From Strigamia acuminata (taxonomy: Eukaryota; Arthropoda; Chilopoda; Geophilomorpha; Linotaeniidae): a DNA stretch of 64,000 bases. Below are positions 36,992 through 49,911 of the stretch, piece after piece (position 1 is the stretch's first letter; every line of letters begins with the position of its first letter). The position numbers and the translations under genes were made by a program. The DNA is taken from positions 20,238,427-20,302,426 of the forward strand of contig OX442315.1 in the NCBI GenBank assembly GCA_949358305.1. The letters are read 5' to 3'. Below the pieces are notes generated by a model. It was given only the letters and a program-made list of their open reading frames with translations. It did not search any database and was not told the DNA's origin.

Positions 36992-38088
36992 TCAGCTCAT
37001 GTCACTTTGAGTTAAAGCAGTATATTTGTTTCCTAAATCAAGCTTAGGCCCTTTATTCGTAAAATCTTCCGTTGTTCTTACGCCACGTTTTACCGATTCG
37101 AATCCCTTTTCCGAATCTAACGTTTTTTCTCTGAAATTGAATGGAAAAAAAAACCCAAAATTAACCAACATTTCAGTACTCGAACCACCTTTTAACAACT
37201 AACCCCTTCTTCGTTGCTTTAACATTATCAGCAGCCGCTGATAACGACGGAAAATGGAAATCGCTAGTAATTTCAGGAGCTTTTTTATTCGAAATTTTGG
37301 TTTTTGCCGCTGCTTGCGGATTTCGTGCATGCGGAGGTCGATATACATTGGATTTCGGTTCATCCTTCGTTTCCAACTCAACTAAAACAAAAAATAAATA
37401 ATTAGAACTGATTAAACTCCATCAAATTTGATTAAGTTCCAATCACCTGGTGGTGGGGAAGGGGGCTGTGGCTCTTGAGGTTGATTTGAAGTTGCCATTG
37501 CTTTGTTCCAGGGTCCAGACGAGTAATCTCGAGTTCTCTGCGGCTCTCCATCTTCATTGTCGGTTGTTTTTTCCCTTTCGTACTCATCCTCTCTCGAATC
37601 ACTTATTAAAAAAACACAAATATAAATACATACATGAATAAAACAAAAAACGAAAAAAACTGCTTAATCACGCTCCCAAAACCTTACGCGATTTGCATAT
37701 TCTGAATTTTCAGCCCGGAGTAATCCTTTTCTTTTTCCACTTCAAAGTCTCGCCATTCGGCATCTTCCTGCAAACAAAAGAGAGAATATTTCAATGGTCG
37801 CACTCGTACAGAAACATTCCAGAAATGTGGCCCACATTTACACAATAAGCCTATGGGCGGCAACAAATGACTGATTTTTTCACTAACCTCTTGTATATCT
37901 TGAGCAGTAAACGGGATCGATGGAGTAATGGGCGGTTTTTCCTTTTCTGCTTTTACGGCTACTTCAACATATTTTTTACCAGTTTCCTCGAGTTCTCTCG
38001 CTATCTGATCACTCGTGGTAAATTTCTTTTTCGATTTCTTACTCTTATCTTTTTTAGCAAAAAAGTCATCTAGACTAGAATCAGCCAT
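36992..38088 (-). CDS. Cdv3: CDV3 homologue
   Basis: Cytoplasmic low-complexity protein conserved in animals, linked to proliferation in mammals; its molecular role is not settled. Exons, 5' to 3': 37888-38088, 37688-37767, 37447-37601, 37204-37381, 36992-37130; 250 residues. Family blocks seen in order: SLDDFFAKKDKSKKSKKK at the start, EWRDFEVEKEKDYSGLKIQ, SGPWNKAMA, VYRPPHAR, DFHFPSLSAAADN, and the end block KGPKLDLGNKYTALT. Each has a clear match in human CDV3. It is divergent from TOP2 across 396 bases. Confidence 0.92.
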
Positions 38089-38484
38089 TTTAAACCGTTG
38101 TGGAGCTTCGTGATTCTAAGTAATTGGTTATATCGAAGAAATTGAAGAAGTACCGTAACAGATGTCAAGAAATCATGAGCATGCAAAGGCAGGGAACCAT
38201 TTCGGTTATCGCACACGTCTCGCGCTTGCGAGAAATCACGAGAGAGCTTGGCCCGCCATCTGGCGCTAAACGAGTAAAGCTGAATCTTCTTTTTAATTGG
38301 TCAATTCATAATCACGTGATATTATAGCAACATATTATTGGCTTTGAGTCCAACGGCACAAATTTTGATTTAAATTTGCAACGGTTGTATGTGGTGACCG
38401 TTGCTCCATTACTTAATCAGAGTTTTTAGGCAGAAGTACACGAGGAAAACGTCTCTTTTGAGGAACCTTTGCATCCCGCGTAAA
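38089..38484. promoter_or_regulatory. bidirectional CDV3/TOP2 promoter
   Basis: Only 396 bases separate the two start codons. The gap holds three inverted CCAAT boxes (ATTGG at 38123-38127, 38296-38300 and 38337-38341) and a CACGTG E-box (38313-38318). NF-Y acting on inverted CCAAT boxes is an established feature of vertebrate TOP2A promoters. A CTCF-like CAGATGGCGGG (minus strand, near 38256) is also present. Confidence 0.5.
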
Positions 38485-41400
38485 ATGGATGCGTTTTTAA
38501 AACCAATGCCGGCGAGTCCGCTGCAGGTACTGAAGAATTTAACTTTTCTTTATTGTATAAAGCGCTGTGAGATTTATGAAAAAATTTGTTTTTTTTTTAG
38601 ACAATTTTTAATTCTAATGTCGGTCTTGGCCCCAAAAAGCCCGCCGTAAAGGGAAAGTCGAAAGATGGCGAAGTCGAGCGTATATATCAGAAAAAATCCC
38701 AATTGGAGCACATTTTACTGCGACCGGACACTTACATTGGTTCTGTGGAGACCATAACCGAATCGATGTGGGTTTACGACCAAGAAGAAGACAAAATGGT
38801 CAAGCGAGACATCACATATGTTCCCGGACTTTTTAAGATCTTTGATGAAATTTTGGGTAAAATCTGAAACATTTTTTTTCAACAAAAATGCTTATAATCG
38901 CAACTTATTATTATTTAGTGAATGCTGCGGATAATAAACAACGAGACAAGACTATGGATTGTATTAAAGTTGACATAGATCCGTAAGTAAACGTGGAATT
39001 TGTAGGTTTTTGTTAAATTTTATATCACTATTACACATCCAGAGAAAATAACGAAATACGCGTTTATAATAACGGAAAAGGCGTACCGGTAGTTATGCAC
39101 GGTGCTGAAAAAATGTACGTGCCGACCATGATTTTTGGACACTTGCTTACATCAAGTAATTACAACGACGATGAAAAGAAAGTGACTGGTAAGCTTAAAA
39201 CAAAAGAAAATAATTTAAAATTTAAAAAATTAAAAATTTAAATTCTTTAGGTGGCCGAAACGGATATGGTGCAAAATTGTGCAACGTGTTTAGCACAAAA
39301 TTCACGGTAGAAACATCTTCCCAGGAATATAAACAATCGTTTTCACAGGTGAAGTTGTGTAAAAATTCACATTTAAGTATCTTAATATTTTTCTAACTAA
39401 ATAAACAACATTGTTTGCACAATAGACCTGGACAGACAACATGAGCAAAGCTGCTGCTCCAAAGATCAGTGCAGCAACTGGCAAAGATTTTACCCGCATC
39501 ACCTTTTATCCTGATCTGGAGAAATTCAAAATGAAATCGCTGGATAAAGATATTGTTAGCTTACTGTCACGGCGAGCCTACGATATCGCGGGATCATCTA
39601 GAGGAGTTAAGGTGTTTTTGAATGGAAAGCGATTACCCGTAAGTAAACTTTCTTGCAGCATAAAAGTTATATGTAAAATATTTCTCTTTTTTTATTAGGT
39701 AAAAAATTTTAATGATTATGTACTTCAATATACTCGAAATGTGACTGATGATCTCGGGGCACCTATGAAAGTTGTGTACGAAATTGTTAACGCGAGGTGG
39801 GAAGTTGCCATCACGATTAGTGATCGGGGCTTTCAACAAGTCAGTTTCGTGAATAGTATTGCCACAACTAAGGTAAAGTGGAGATAAATTATATGTGTGA
39901 CGTTTTTAGTAATTTTTTTAAAATTTTTATTATTCTTTTAGGGTGGCAGACATGTTGATTACGTGGCTGATCACATTGTCGCCAAAATTATTGAGATTAT
40001 TAAGAAAAGGAATAAAGGCGGGCTTACAATTCGACCGTTTCAGGTATGAAGTCAATATTATCAATTTACATACGATTTAAATCTTATTTATTTTTATTAT
40101 TTTTTTAGATTAAGAACCATATGTGGCTGTTCATCAATTGCTTGATTGAGAATCCAACTTTTGACTCCCAGACCAAGGAGAACATGACACTCCAAGCTAA
40201 AAGTTTTGGATCCAAGTGCGAGTTCAGTGACAAATTTCTAGCACAAGTTCAAAAATCTGGAATTGTCGAGTCTGTTCAGACATGGATGAAATTTAAACAA
40301 CAGGTAATTATTTAATTAACGATCCAGTCACTTTAATTTTAGTTAATTGATTCTTTTTTTTAAATTTTCTTTTTATCAAGACTCAACTTGATGCTAAGTG
40401 CAGTAAAACTAAACACTCAAAACTTCGAGGAATTCCAAAACTAGAAGACGCCAATAATGCAGGAACCAAGATGTCTGCGGACTGCACACTCATTGTAACC
40501 GAGGGAGATTCGGCTAAGTCGTTAGCCGTGTCTGGCCTCGGTGTGGTTGGCCGTGATAAATATGGGGTTTTCCCGTTACGAGGTAAATTGTTGAACGTTC
40601 GGGAAGCAACTCATAAACAGGTAATGTTATTACACCGTAATTCGTTTTATTCTGTTTTTTAATTATTTTGTATTTATTATTTTACAGATTCTTGAGAATG
40701 CTGAGATCAACAACTTGATCAAGATTTTGGGTTTGCAATATAAGAAAAAATATACATCCGTGAACGATCTGAAAGCGCTTCGATATGGACGTTTGATGAT
40801 AATGACTGATCAAGATCAGGACGGTTCCCACATCAAAGGATTAATCATAAATTTCATTCATTATAATTGGCCCGACCTGCTTCAACTGCCATTTTTGGAG
40901 GAATTCATTACTCCTATCGTTAAAATCTCGAAAGGCGGCAATTCCCAAGCCTTTTACAGTCTTCCGGAGTTCGAAGAATGGAAAAGCGAAACGGAAGACT
41001 ACCATACGTGGAAGATAAAATACTACAAAGGTATTTTTTATTTGTTTAGTTCAGTCATCACTAATTATCTAACTTGGTATATTTGTTTTGTCAATTAGGT
41101 TTGGGTACCAGTACAACTAAGGAAGCTAAAGAATACTTTACCGACATGGCTCGTCATAGAATTAAATTTAAATACACCGGTGCTGTAGATGACGAGTCCG
41201 TGCGATTGGTAACTATTAAAATTTTAAATTAATTTAATTGTTACATTTTAAATTTTATGTAGGCTTTCAGCAAAAAGATGATCGAACAACGAAAGGATTG
41301 GCTGACGAATGGCCTCGAAGAAAGAAAACAAAGACGACTACAGGGTCTTCCCGAGGTAAAAACTTGTTCATTGATTTGTTTGATCACGTCGTAACATTTT

Positions 41401-44400
41401 CTGCTTTTTTAAACCCAGATTTACCTCTACGAGAAAGATACTAAAGCAGTAAGTTACGAGGACTTTGTAAACAAAGAATTAATTCTGTTTAGCAACATGG
41501 ATAATGAACGTTCTATTCCTTCTCTTGTAGATGGTAAGCTTATTTAGTCATGTTTGTTTCTACGATTAATTATTGCAATTTATTACGAACAGGCTTGAAA
41601 CCTGGCCAGCGAAAAGTTGTATTCGTTTGCTTAAAGCGCAACTTGAAAAGGGAAGTCAAAGTATCGGAGTTGGTTGGATCCGTGTCCGAGCAGTCTGCGT
41701 ACCATCACGGCGAAGTATGTTCTGCGTTAGAATTTTTATTGCAATTACGTACTCATCATTTGAATTTTATTTTAGGCATCTTTGGTGTCGACCATTATCA
41801 ATTTGGCGCAAAACTTCGTGGGCAGCAACAATATTAATATTTTGCAGCCGATTGGTCAGTTCGGCACGCGGCTTCAAGGTGGCAAAGACGCTGCAAGCCC
41901 TCGATACATCCACACAGCATTAAGCAGCCTGACGAGACATATTTTTAACATCAAAGACGATTCCATATTGCGTTATCTGAACGATGACAACAAAAAGATC
42001 CAGCCAGAATACTACGTGCCCATTATACCGCTGGTGCTTGTAAACGGTGCCGAAGGAATTGGAACTGGATGGAGTACCAAAGTTCCTAATTATAATCCGA
42101 GGGAAATTGTGACGAACATAAAACGAATGCTTCTCGGAGAACCGATTGAGGAAATGGTAGGTGTATATGTCTTTTAAATTGGTTCTTTTAATAATTAATC
42201 CTTTATTTTTTAGAAACCGTGGTTCAAGAACTTTGTTGGTTCTGTTGATCTTTTGGAACCACAGAAGTATGCGACAAGTGGCGAGATCTCTGTGATCGAC
42301 GATCAAAACGTAGAAATCACAGAACTTCCAATTCGTACATGGACCCAGAACTACAAGGAGTCTGTACTGGAAACGATGCTGTATGGGAATGATAAGAATC
42401 CGGTGTCCATCACTAACTACAAGGAGTATAACACCGATTCGACTGTCAGATTTGTGGTTTCATTGACTGAGGATGTCCTGGCAAAAGCAGAGCGTGAAGG
42501 ACTGCATTCATTCTTCAAATTGCATTCTAGCATTTCAACGTCGTCGATGGTAGGGATTCAATTTTAACTTCAAATTATCTTATAAGTAACAAAACGTTTA
42601 TCCTAAAACAGGTGTTGTTCGACCGAAATGGCTGCTTGAAACGATACGAGTCAGTTACTGACATTCTTAAGGAGTTTTACGATGTTCGGTTTGAATTCTA
42701 CGTAAAAAGGAAGGCGTACCTGGAGGGTTTATTGTCTGCTGAATCTCAGCTATTATCTAACCAAGCACGATTTGTCCTTGAGAAAATTGAGGGAATAATA
42801 TTAATCGGTATATTTTTACATTTAAAAAAAATTAATTTTTTATTCTAACGTATGTTTTGTTTTAATCAGAAAATCGGAAGAAGGTCGACTTAATTAAACA
42901 ACTCAGTGATAGAGGTTACGATTCTGATCCGGTAAAAGCGTGGCAAAAGCAGGTGAAAGCTGCCGAGGCCGAGGACGGCGTTGTCTCTGAAGACTCTGAA
43001 TCCGAGTCGGAGGAAAAGGTTGAAGGGCCAGATTTTGCTTATTTGTATTCAATGAAACTGCTTTCTCTGACGAAAGAGAAAAAGGAGGAATTGCTGGCAC
43101 AAAGAGACCAAAAACTTGTTGAGTTGGGTGTACTGCAGTCCAAGTCTCCATCGGATATGTGGAGGGAAGATCTGGACGCCTTCTTGGAGGAACTTGATGT
43201 AGGGACCGAAACTGTCAAACGAATATCATCAAAGTCAAGCTTACTCATAGAAATGTTTGTGTTTACAGTTAGTAGAAGCCAAAGAACGTGAAGATGAAGC
43301 TGGTACTAACACAGGGAAAACAACTAAGAAAGGAAAAGCTGTTGCGATAAAAAAGAAGCCTATTAAATCATTAAAGGAGGAGACCAGACCTTCTCCGCAC
43401 GGCCGCCGAGTTCAGCCACGAATGGATGTGATTAAACGCAAAGTGGAGAGGGCCGCAGGCACAACAACTGCAGGAATAAAGCGAGTCCGAGTAAGAACTA
43501 AAGAAATGTTTTGTTTTTCTTGCTTTTATATTTTATTCCTAACGTTTTTTGCAGAAAGTAAAAGGAAAGATATCGGACGAGACTTTAACGTCTTCTGAGG
43601 GTGATGGAACAACAACTCCTAAGCCAGCAAAGCGAAGCCGAGTAAGAACTATTAAAATTTCTTGTTCATATTATATTTTTTTCATTTTATTCACAACTTT
43701 TTTTGCAGAAAGTTTCAATAAAAACTGCCGCAAAGGGAAAGAAAACTGAGGATAGTTTTGGGTCTTCTGAGGGTGACGGAACAACAGTAAAACGAGTCAG
43801 AGTAAGAACTGAGGATTTAATTTTACTGTGTTTTATCATTGCATTGTTGTTGTTTTTTTTTTATGTAGAAAGCGCCCGTAAAAGGTGTAAAAGCTGCTGC
43901 TAAGAATAAGAAAAAGGACGATAGCGTTGCATCGTCTGAAACCGACGAGGTCTTACCGTTGGCCGAGCGACTCAAGAAGTCTGCCGGTTCGACGATGAAA
44001 CAATCGACTCTCAATTTTGGTCGAAAGGAAAGTGTAAATAAAAGTGATATCTCCGACGATTCTTTAGCCCAGACGGAATCGTCAACTGAACCCGAAGTTA
44101 AAAAAACACTTCCGAAGCGTGCCGGTATTTGTGAACATTTTTCAAAATTTATTATTTATCTTTACTGATTTGATTGAAATTGACAGCAACAAAAAAACAG
44201 GCGTTACTTGAAATTAGCTGCACTTCCGACGAGTCGATTACGATTGAAAGCGAGGAAGACGATTGGTCTTCACCTGACAATAAAAAGAAGAAATTACCAG
44301 CCGCAAGTGGGAGAAGGACAGTTAAACAAATCGTGTCGGATGATGAAGAAAGCAACGAAATTGAAGTTGATCCGGTTGAAGAGAAAAAAAATGAAACTGA

Positions 44401-44834
44401 AGTTGATCTGGTTGAAGAGGAAAAAAATGAAATTGATTCGGACGAATCGTTCAAAGTCGTGAAAGGTATTATTTATTTTTCAAAAATGTATTTATTTATT
44501 TTAAATAATTGTTTAATAATGGTGTTACAGTTGCGAGGAAGAGAAGCCGCAAGGATGTCAATTTGGATTCATCGGAAGATGATTACCAACCTTCGATTAA
44601 AAAGAAAATAGCTCGTAAACCAACTGCCACTAAAGAAAAACCAAAAGCCACAGCAAGAGCAAAAGTAATGTACTTAGGATTGGAATTGAACAAAAGTTAA
44701 TTATTATTTTAATTAAGCAGAAGGCATTGGTACACTCTGATTCGGACGATGAAAAAGAACCAGTAGTAACACGTCCGAGATCCACACGACCTCGAATGGT
44801 TTACAAGTTTACAAGTAGTGATTCCGACGAATAG
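38485..44834 (+). CDS. Top2: DNA topoisomerase II
   Basis: Nuclear ATP-dependent enzyme that passes one duplex through a double-strand break. Exons: 38485-38526, 38601-38856, 38919-38982, 39043-39188, 39251-39348, 39426-39638, 39699-39872, 39942-40043, 40109-40303, 40381-40620, 40688-41030, 41099-41208, 41263-41355, 41419-41533, 41593-41714, 41776-42156, 42214-42549, 42612-42807, 42870-43198, 43269-43490, 43555-43641, 43709-43801, 43869-44124, 44187-44465, 44531-44664, 44721-44834; 1579 residues. Seen in order: GHKL ATPase (NNGKGVPV, GGRNGYGAKLCN), TOPRIM (EGDSAKS, DQDQDGSH), the catalytic tyrosine in GGKDAASPRY, GAEGIGTGW, coiled C-gate, then a charged Lys/Ser/Glu tail. The sole type II topoisomerase expected in an invertebrate. 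Exons 20-23 encode a repeated tail module. Confidence 0.97.
43441..43868 (+). repeat. tandem exon-intron duplication in the TOP2 tail
   Basis: Three consecutive introns begin with the identical GTAAGAACT, each after a codon run for KRVR or KRSR. Two of the three end in TTTTTTGCAG, and the following exons all begin AAA. Exons 21 and 22 share SSEGDGTT. All are phase 0, so copies can be gained or lost without a frameshift. Confidence 0.8.
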
Positions 44835-47070
44835 GCGTCTTTATTTATTTATTTTATACGTATCTATACTTTTGTGTTTGTTTGATTTTAAGTAGCGTGA
44901 ATAACTAAAGGATTTATAACGAAATTAAACATTTGTATACCGGTATTTTTTAAGAAAAATGAATGTTTTGTAAATGATTTTCTAGTTGCGGTGGAATTGG
45001 GGAAATGAGTTAAGAAAGGGGGACGGCGGTGATCGTGATTGGAGAAAAATCAAGCAAAACTGATGAAAAAAAAGAAAAGATTAACGTCCGTCGTCAATAT
45101 TTATTTTGCCAATTGCGTTGTTTTATGCGCAGCGGTGAAGGTCGAAGAGTAACGGTTCAAATCAAAGACAGCTAAAACCTCAGTCAGTTAAATTTTTGCG
45201 CAAGATATAAAAACAGGAGGATGGGTGACGTCAAGCGCCAACAAAAGCACATGGTTGTGATTGTGACAACAAAATTCCAAATTCGCGCTGTGAGAACAAG
45301 ACAGCGCACGCACATATTCAAAATTCACTTCGCAACATGTAGATGGCGCATCAGTTCTGCTCATAGTCAGAACATAGTCGGGTACAAAAGATAACCCTTC
45401 TAGACTCCTCTGCAGTACTGAACATTCGTTCCGTTAGTTTTTCTTAAAATGTATCCATAATTTCAAATTTAAGAAAATATTTAAAATGAAAATTGTTAAC
45501 CGACATTCCCATTCCAACAAAAACAATTTTTACTGTCCTACATTGAGGCTGTCACTGGATTCCTTTTCACCAAATTCCGATGCCGTTGTTTTGTTTATCT
45601 AGGTCTAATGCGGATGGTGTTTTGACCTTCCCCTAACCCTTACCTGCATCATTGATATTTTATGTCCTGCTCTCATTTGTTGATTTTAATTGTATTTTAA
45701 TTACGGTATATTTTTTATGACGATTTCCGTTTCTTTATTTTTTTTTGGCGATAAACTGAAAAAATTTATATTTGTCCTAAATTTACAACTTGAAAATTAC
45801 TTGGGTCACTTATTGAATCGAACAATCGATTGAATAAAGAATTGATTCTTTGAAATTTAGTGAAGGCGACACATGACGTCATTGAAACGTTGGCAGAGTC
45901 GACCAGATTTTTTTTTTTTTTTTTTGGGTTGGCGCTAACCGAAATATAATTTTCCACGTGTCTAGATAGAAAAGGAAATCAGTGCAGTTAAAAATTAAAA
46001 TGATGACGTCCTTGATAAAGTTCCAATTACGGTTGGATACAATATAAGCTTACTTTTTAGATTTCCTAAATGTTTGATAGAGAAAATTGTTAAAAACTGA
46101 AAACGGTATATTTGCGCAAGTCTTATGATATTGTTTGCTTGACATCCTTTTTTCAATCTGTCGAATCAAAGTTTACAGATCAATAAACAATTTTAAAGTT
46201 TAATCTAATTGAAGAGCAAAATACAGCATTGTTTTGTGCTGATAACGTTATCCTCCAGCAATATTAAACTTATTTACGTTTCTAAATCTGCACGACTTTG
46301 CGTCAGTGTATATATTTTTACATGTATGTTTATTCTAAGTTTTAATTTCTTATATTTTTGACAAGGATGAGTCCGAGCCAGATAACATGACATCACGTCT
46401 GCCCTTTGCTACAGAACATCCCAACGATTACATTGCATAATACACACACACGCAATTTGATGTTTATTACGTCGCACAAATTCAGCTATACCTATTGCTA
46501 ATTTCAATCCAAGCTTATTTATTCTCATCTTATTTATTTTTTAAAAATATTTTCACACAATATTTAAAAAATCTTTAATTTAGGCATATTGTAATGTCTA
46601 ATGTTAATCGTTTAGGGTCTGTCACAGATGCGTATTATTAAACCAGCTGATCATTTATTTTACGGTACTTATTTGGTGAAATTTGCATGTTGTAAGAAAT
46701 TTTATTTTAAAAGAAAAAAATTATTTTTAAACGAAAAATTTATTTTGAAACAAAAAATTATTTTTTCAGAAAATAAATATATTTTCTCGAAAGCGAAAAT
46801 GGAAAAACGTCACTTCTCGAAAAAGAGCGCTAATTATAATTTTAAAAATTAAGAGTTCATCTCAGATTTGTTTTTGACCTATTTGCGCATGTGTGCGATG
46901 CAATTCTTGTGATATCACATGCGCAGAACTCTTGGTTGCGTATCGAACCCGCACATCCCAAATGGCATAACCGAGAGTAGTAATATAGTAACCAGTATTT
47001 ATTCACCTCGCTTTCTCCGTGGAGGTATTTCAGATTCAGGAGGCTTTGTGTAACATCCGAAGTGGGTAAA
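44835..47070. other. TOP2-PDK intergenic region
   Basis: 2.2 kb with no recognisable gene. It contains two perfect TGACGTCA sites (45226-45233, 45874-45881), a near copy TGACGTCC (46004-46011), and near the PDK start an inverted pair of TGCGCATGTG motifs (46884-46893, 46916-46925). An open frame at 46628-46852 is AT-rich Lys/Phe low complexity and is not accepted. Confidence 0.5.
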
Positions 47071-49911
47071 ATGAAAATTTCAGCTCGTCTGCTTAAGGAT
47101 GTGGGCAAAATGCTCGACCATTATTCCCAGTTTAATCCCTCGCCGCTTTCAATCAAGCAGTTCATAGACTTCGGTAAGTAACCTACTTTCCATTTTCATA
47201 CAAATAATAAACAACTTGAATTACTGTTTTGTCAAAAACTACAATGTTAATTGGTTTGCATTACCACAATTGTGTTTGAAACGATTTTATTTTTATTTTT
47301 AATTTAACGATCAACGTGGGTTTGAATTTATTTTTAGTGTCAAGTATTTTGTCTTGATTCGACCAAGCTAAAAGATGGTAGACGATGAATTCGCACTGAA
47401 GAATAAAATAAAACAAATTAAAATCTTATTGATTTAAAATTAAATGGAAAAAGTCCAAATTTAAGTTCATTAATATGGTAAATTCAATTGGCAATTTAGG
47501 GACCGGTTGAAGCCAGATTTTGTTCAGATTGGTGCGACGAAATGTTACGAAATTTAACCATGCGATTGCATCAATATGGGCACTAACATTTATAAATAAA
47601 AAAAAACAAATCAGAAATTAAAACACAAGTGAATATCAGGCAAATCTTTTTCCCCGCATTGCTAATTCTAAAAAAAATTAAAATTAATACCGAGTAACAG
47701 AAATGAGGAAAACCGCATGAATGGCGAACGAGGTCAGTGGCATTTTGGACTTTGATAAAGGTAAACAATAAACGGGATTAAAGAAAGTGAAATTAGATAC
47801 GAACTTTGTACCATTTATGATATTAATTAAAAGCCGTAATATGATATCAACTTAAATTATTTACCGGTACTAACTTTTTCTATTTTTTATTTATTTATTT
47901 TTATTTTCTTTCAATTTAGGTCAAAAGGCATGCGAAAGAAAGTCATTTTTGTTTCTGAGAAAGGAAATTTCTGTCCGTTTAGCCAACATAATGAAGGAGA
48001 TTAACTTGTTACCACAAAGCCTTTTACAAACGCCGTCTGTGGGATTAGTTCAGAGTTGGCAAATATTATTTTATTATTCTTTTTTTTTAATATTCATTTT
48101 ATTATTGATTGTGTTGAAATTAACTTTTTATTTTGTGTTTTTCACAGGTACGTTCAAAGTTTTGATGAAATTCTGGCGTTTGAGGATATAGACCCATCTT
48201 CATTTAAAGCACTGGACAAGTAATTTTGTTTATTGATTTTTATGTTAATGGTTTTTTTTTAATTTTTTTTATTTGTACAACTTTATTGCAAAACAATACG
48301 TGTTGTCGTACTCAGATTAACCATAACAACTTTATTGCAGATTTTGCGAAACATTGGTGAAAATTCGAAATCGTCACATGAATGTTGTTCAAACTATGGC
48401 GCAGGTTCAGTTTTAAAACGTGTTTTGATTTTTAAACTTCTTTTAATTGCGTTTACGGTTTGTTTTAGGGCGTCATTGAGCTCAAGGAAAATCATGAAAT
48501 TATAGATCATATAACTGAGAACAGCATTCAGTATTTCCTAGATCGATTTTATATGAGCAGAATCAGCATAAGAATGTTGATCAATCAGCATAGTAAATAT
48601 TTTTATTGGTTTTGGTTTATTTATTTATTTATTTTATTTGTTTTGATTTTAAGCTTTGCTATTTGGAAGTGATATGAATGGTCACTCGAGACATATCGGT
48701 TGCATCGACCCCAATTGCAATGTTGTATCTGTAGTCAAAGGTACAGTTTAATTTATGTCAAGGACATCCAAGATACAAATATTGTAAAAATATATCTGAT
48801 GTGCTCACATAAATTTATCATCTTGAGATATCGTTTGCTCAATATTTTTATTAATTATGATAAAACATTCAGTGCATATTATGTAAATCAATAATTATAG
48901 GTATTTTTTCTTTTAGATGCTTTTGAAAATGCGAAATTTCTATGTGATCAGTTCTATTTAGCTTCTCCGAATATTACCATCACTGAACATAATAAGGGTA
49001 TCTTTTATTTTCATGTGGGAATATCTTTTTTTTAAAATTTGTTTGTTTGGTTTTAGAAAAACCCAACGAACCCATTCAATTTGTGTATGTGCCATCTCAT
49101 TTATATCACATGTTATTTGAATTGTTTAAGGTAAATGTTTTTTTTTTTTTTAATTTTATCTTATATTAATGAATTTTTTGTTCAAATCAGAATTCTCTTC
49201 GCGCAATAATGGAATATCACGGTGATAGTGATATTGGATATCCTGTGGTTGACGTTTTGGTTGTTAAAGGAAATGAAGATCTAACTATTAAGGTGCGCTG
49301 AGAATGAGATTAAACCACAATTAGGAATCTAAGAAATAAAAGTTATTTTATTGCTCAAAACAACTTAAAATAATTTATTTTACAGGTGTCTGATAGAGGC
49401 GGTGGGATACCTCACGCACACTGCGATTCACTTTTTAATTATATGTATTCAACTGCACCTAAGCCAGAACCGGAAGTAGATACGGCTCCTTTGGTAACTT
49501 TAAAATTTATTTTGCAAGTTTTCAATACGGGACTGGTTTAAATTGTAAAATATAACAATTTGTGTTGTTTTCAGGCTGGTTACGGTTATGGTTTGCCTTT
49601 GTCACGTCTGTATGCTCGATATTTTCAAGGCGATTTGAATCTGAATTCTTACGAGGGTTACGGCACGGATGCAGTGGTTTATCTCAAGGTATTTACCTTG
49701 GACATTATTGTGATTATAGTACTTATGGTTGTTTTTATCTGTTTAGGCGTTGTGCAACGAAGCGAATGAATTATTACCGGTGTTCAATAAAACTTCATCC
49801 AAGCATTATCGAACTACGATTCCATCGGGAGATTGGAGTAGTCAGTCTCAAAATCATTTTAGTACACAAAGGCATTTCTGTACGGGATATCTAAGACAAG
49901 CTCGTCGATGA
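47071..49911 (+). CDS. Pdk: pyruvate dehydrogenase kinase
   Basis: Mitochondrial matrix kinase that phosphorylates and inactivates the E1 subunit of pyruvate dehydrogenase. Exons: 47071-47173, 47920-48058, 48148-48219, 48341-48404, 48469-48592, 48654-48740, 48917-48997, 49057-49130, 49191-49292, 49386-49493, 49575-49688, 49747-49911; 410 residues. N-terminal four-helix domain ([26 protein letters not shown]), then a GHKL ATP site: N-box [16 protein letters not shown]1 box [12 protein letters not shown]2 box [19 protein letters not shown] motif (SGDWSS) lies near the C-terminus. Intron 2 has a GC donor. The other mitochondrial kinase, BCKDK, is less likely given the PDK-type LLFG and QSWYVQSF blocks. 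Confidence 0.95.

Noticed and set aside
46628-46852. 74-codon frame upstream of PDK
   Set aside because: An AT-rich Lys/Phe low-complexity translation without family resemblance.
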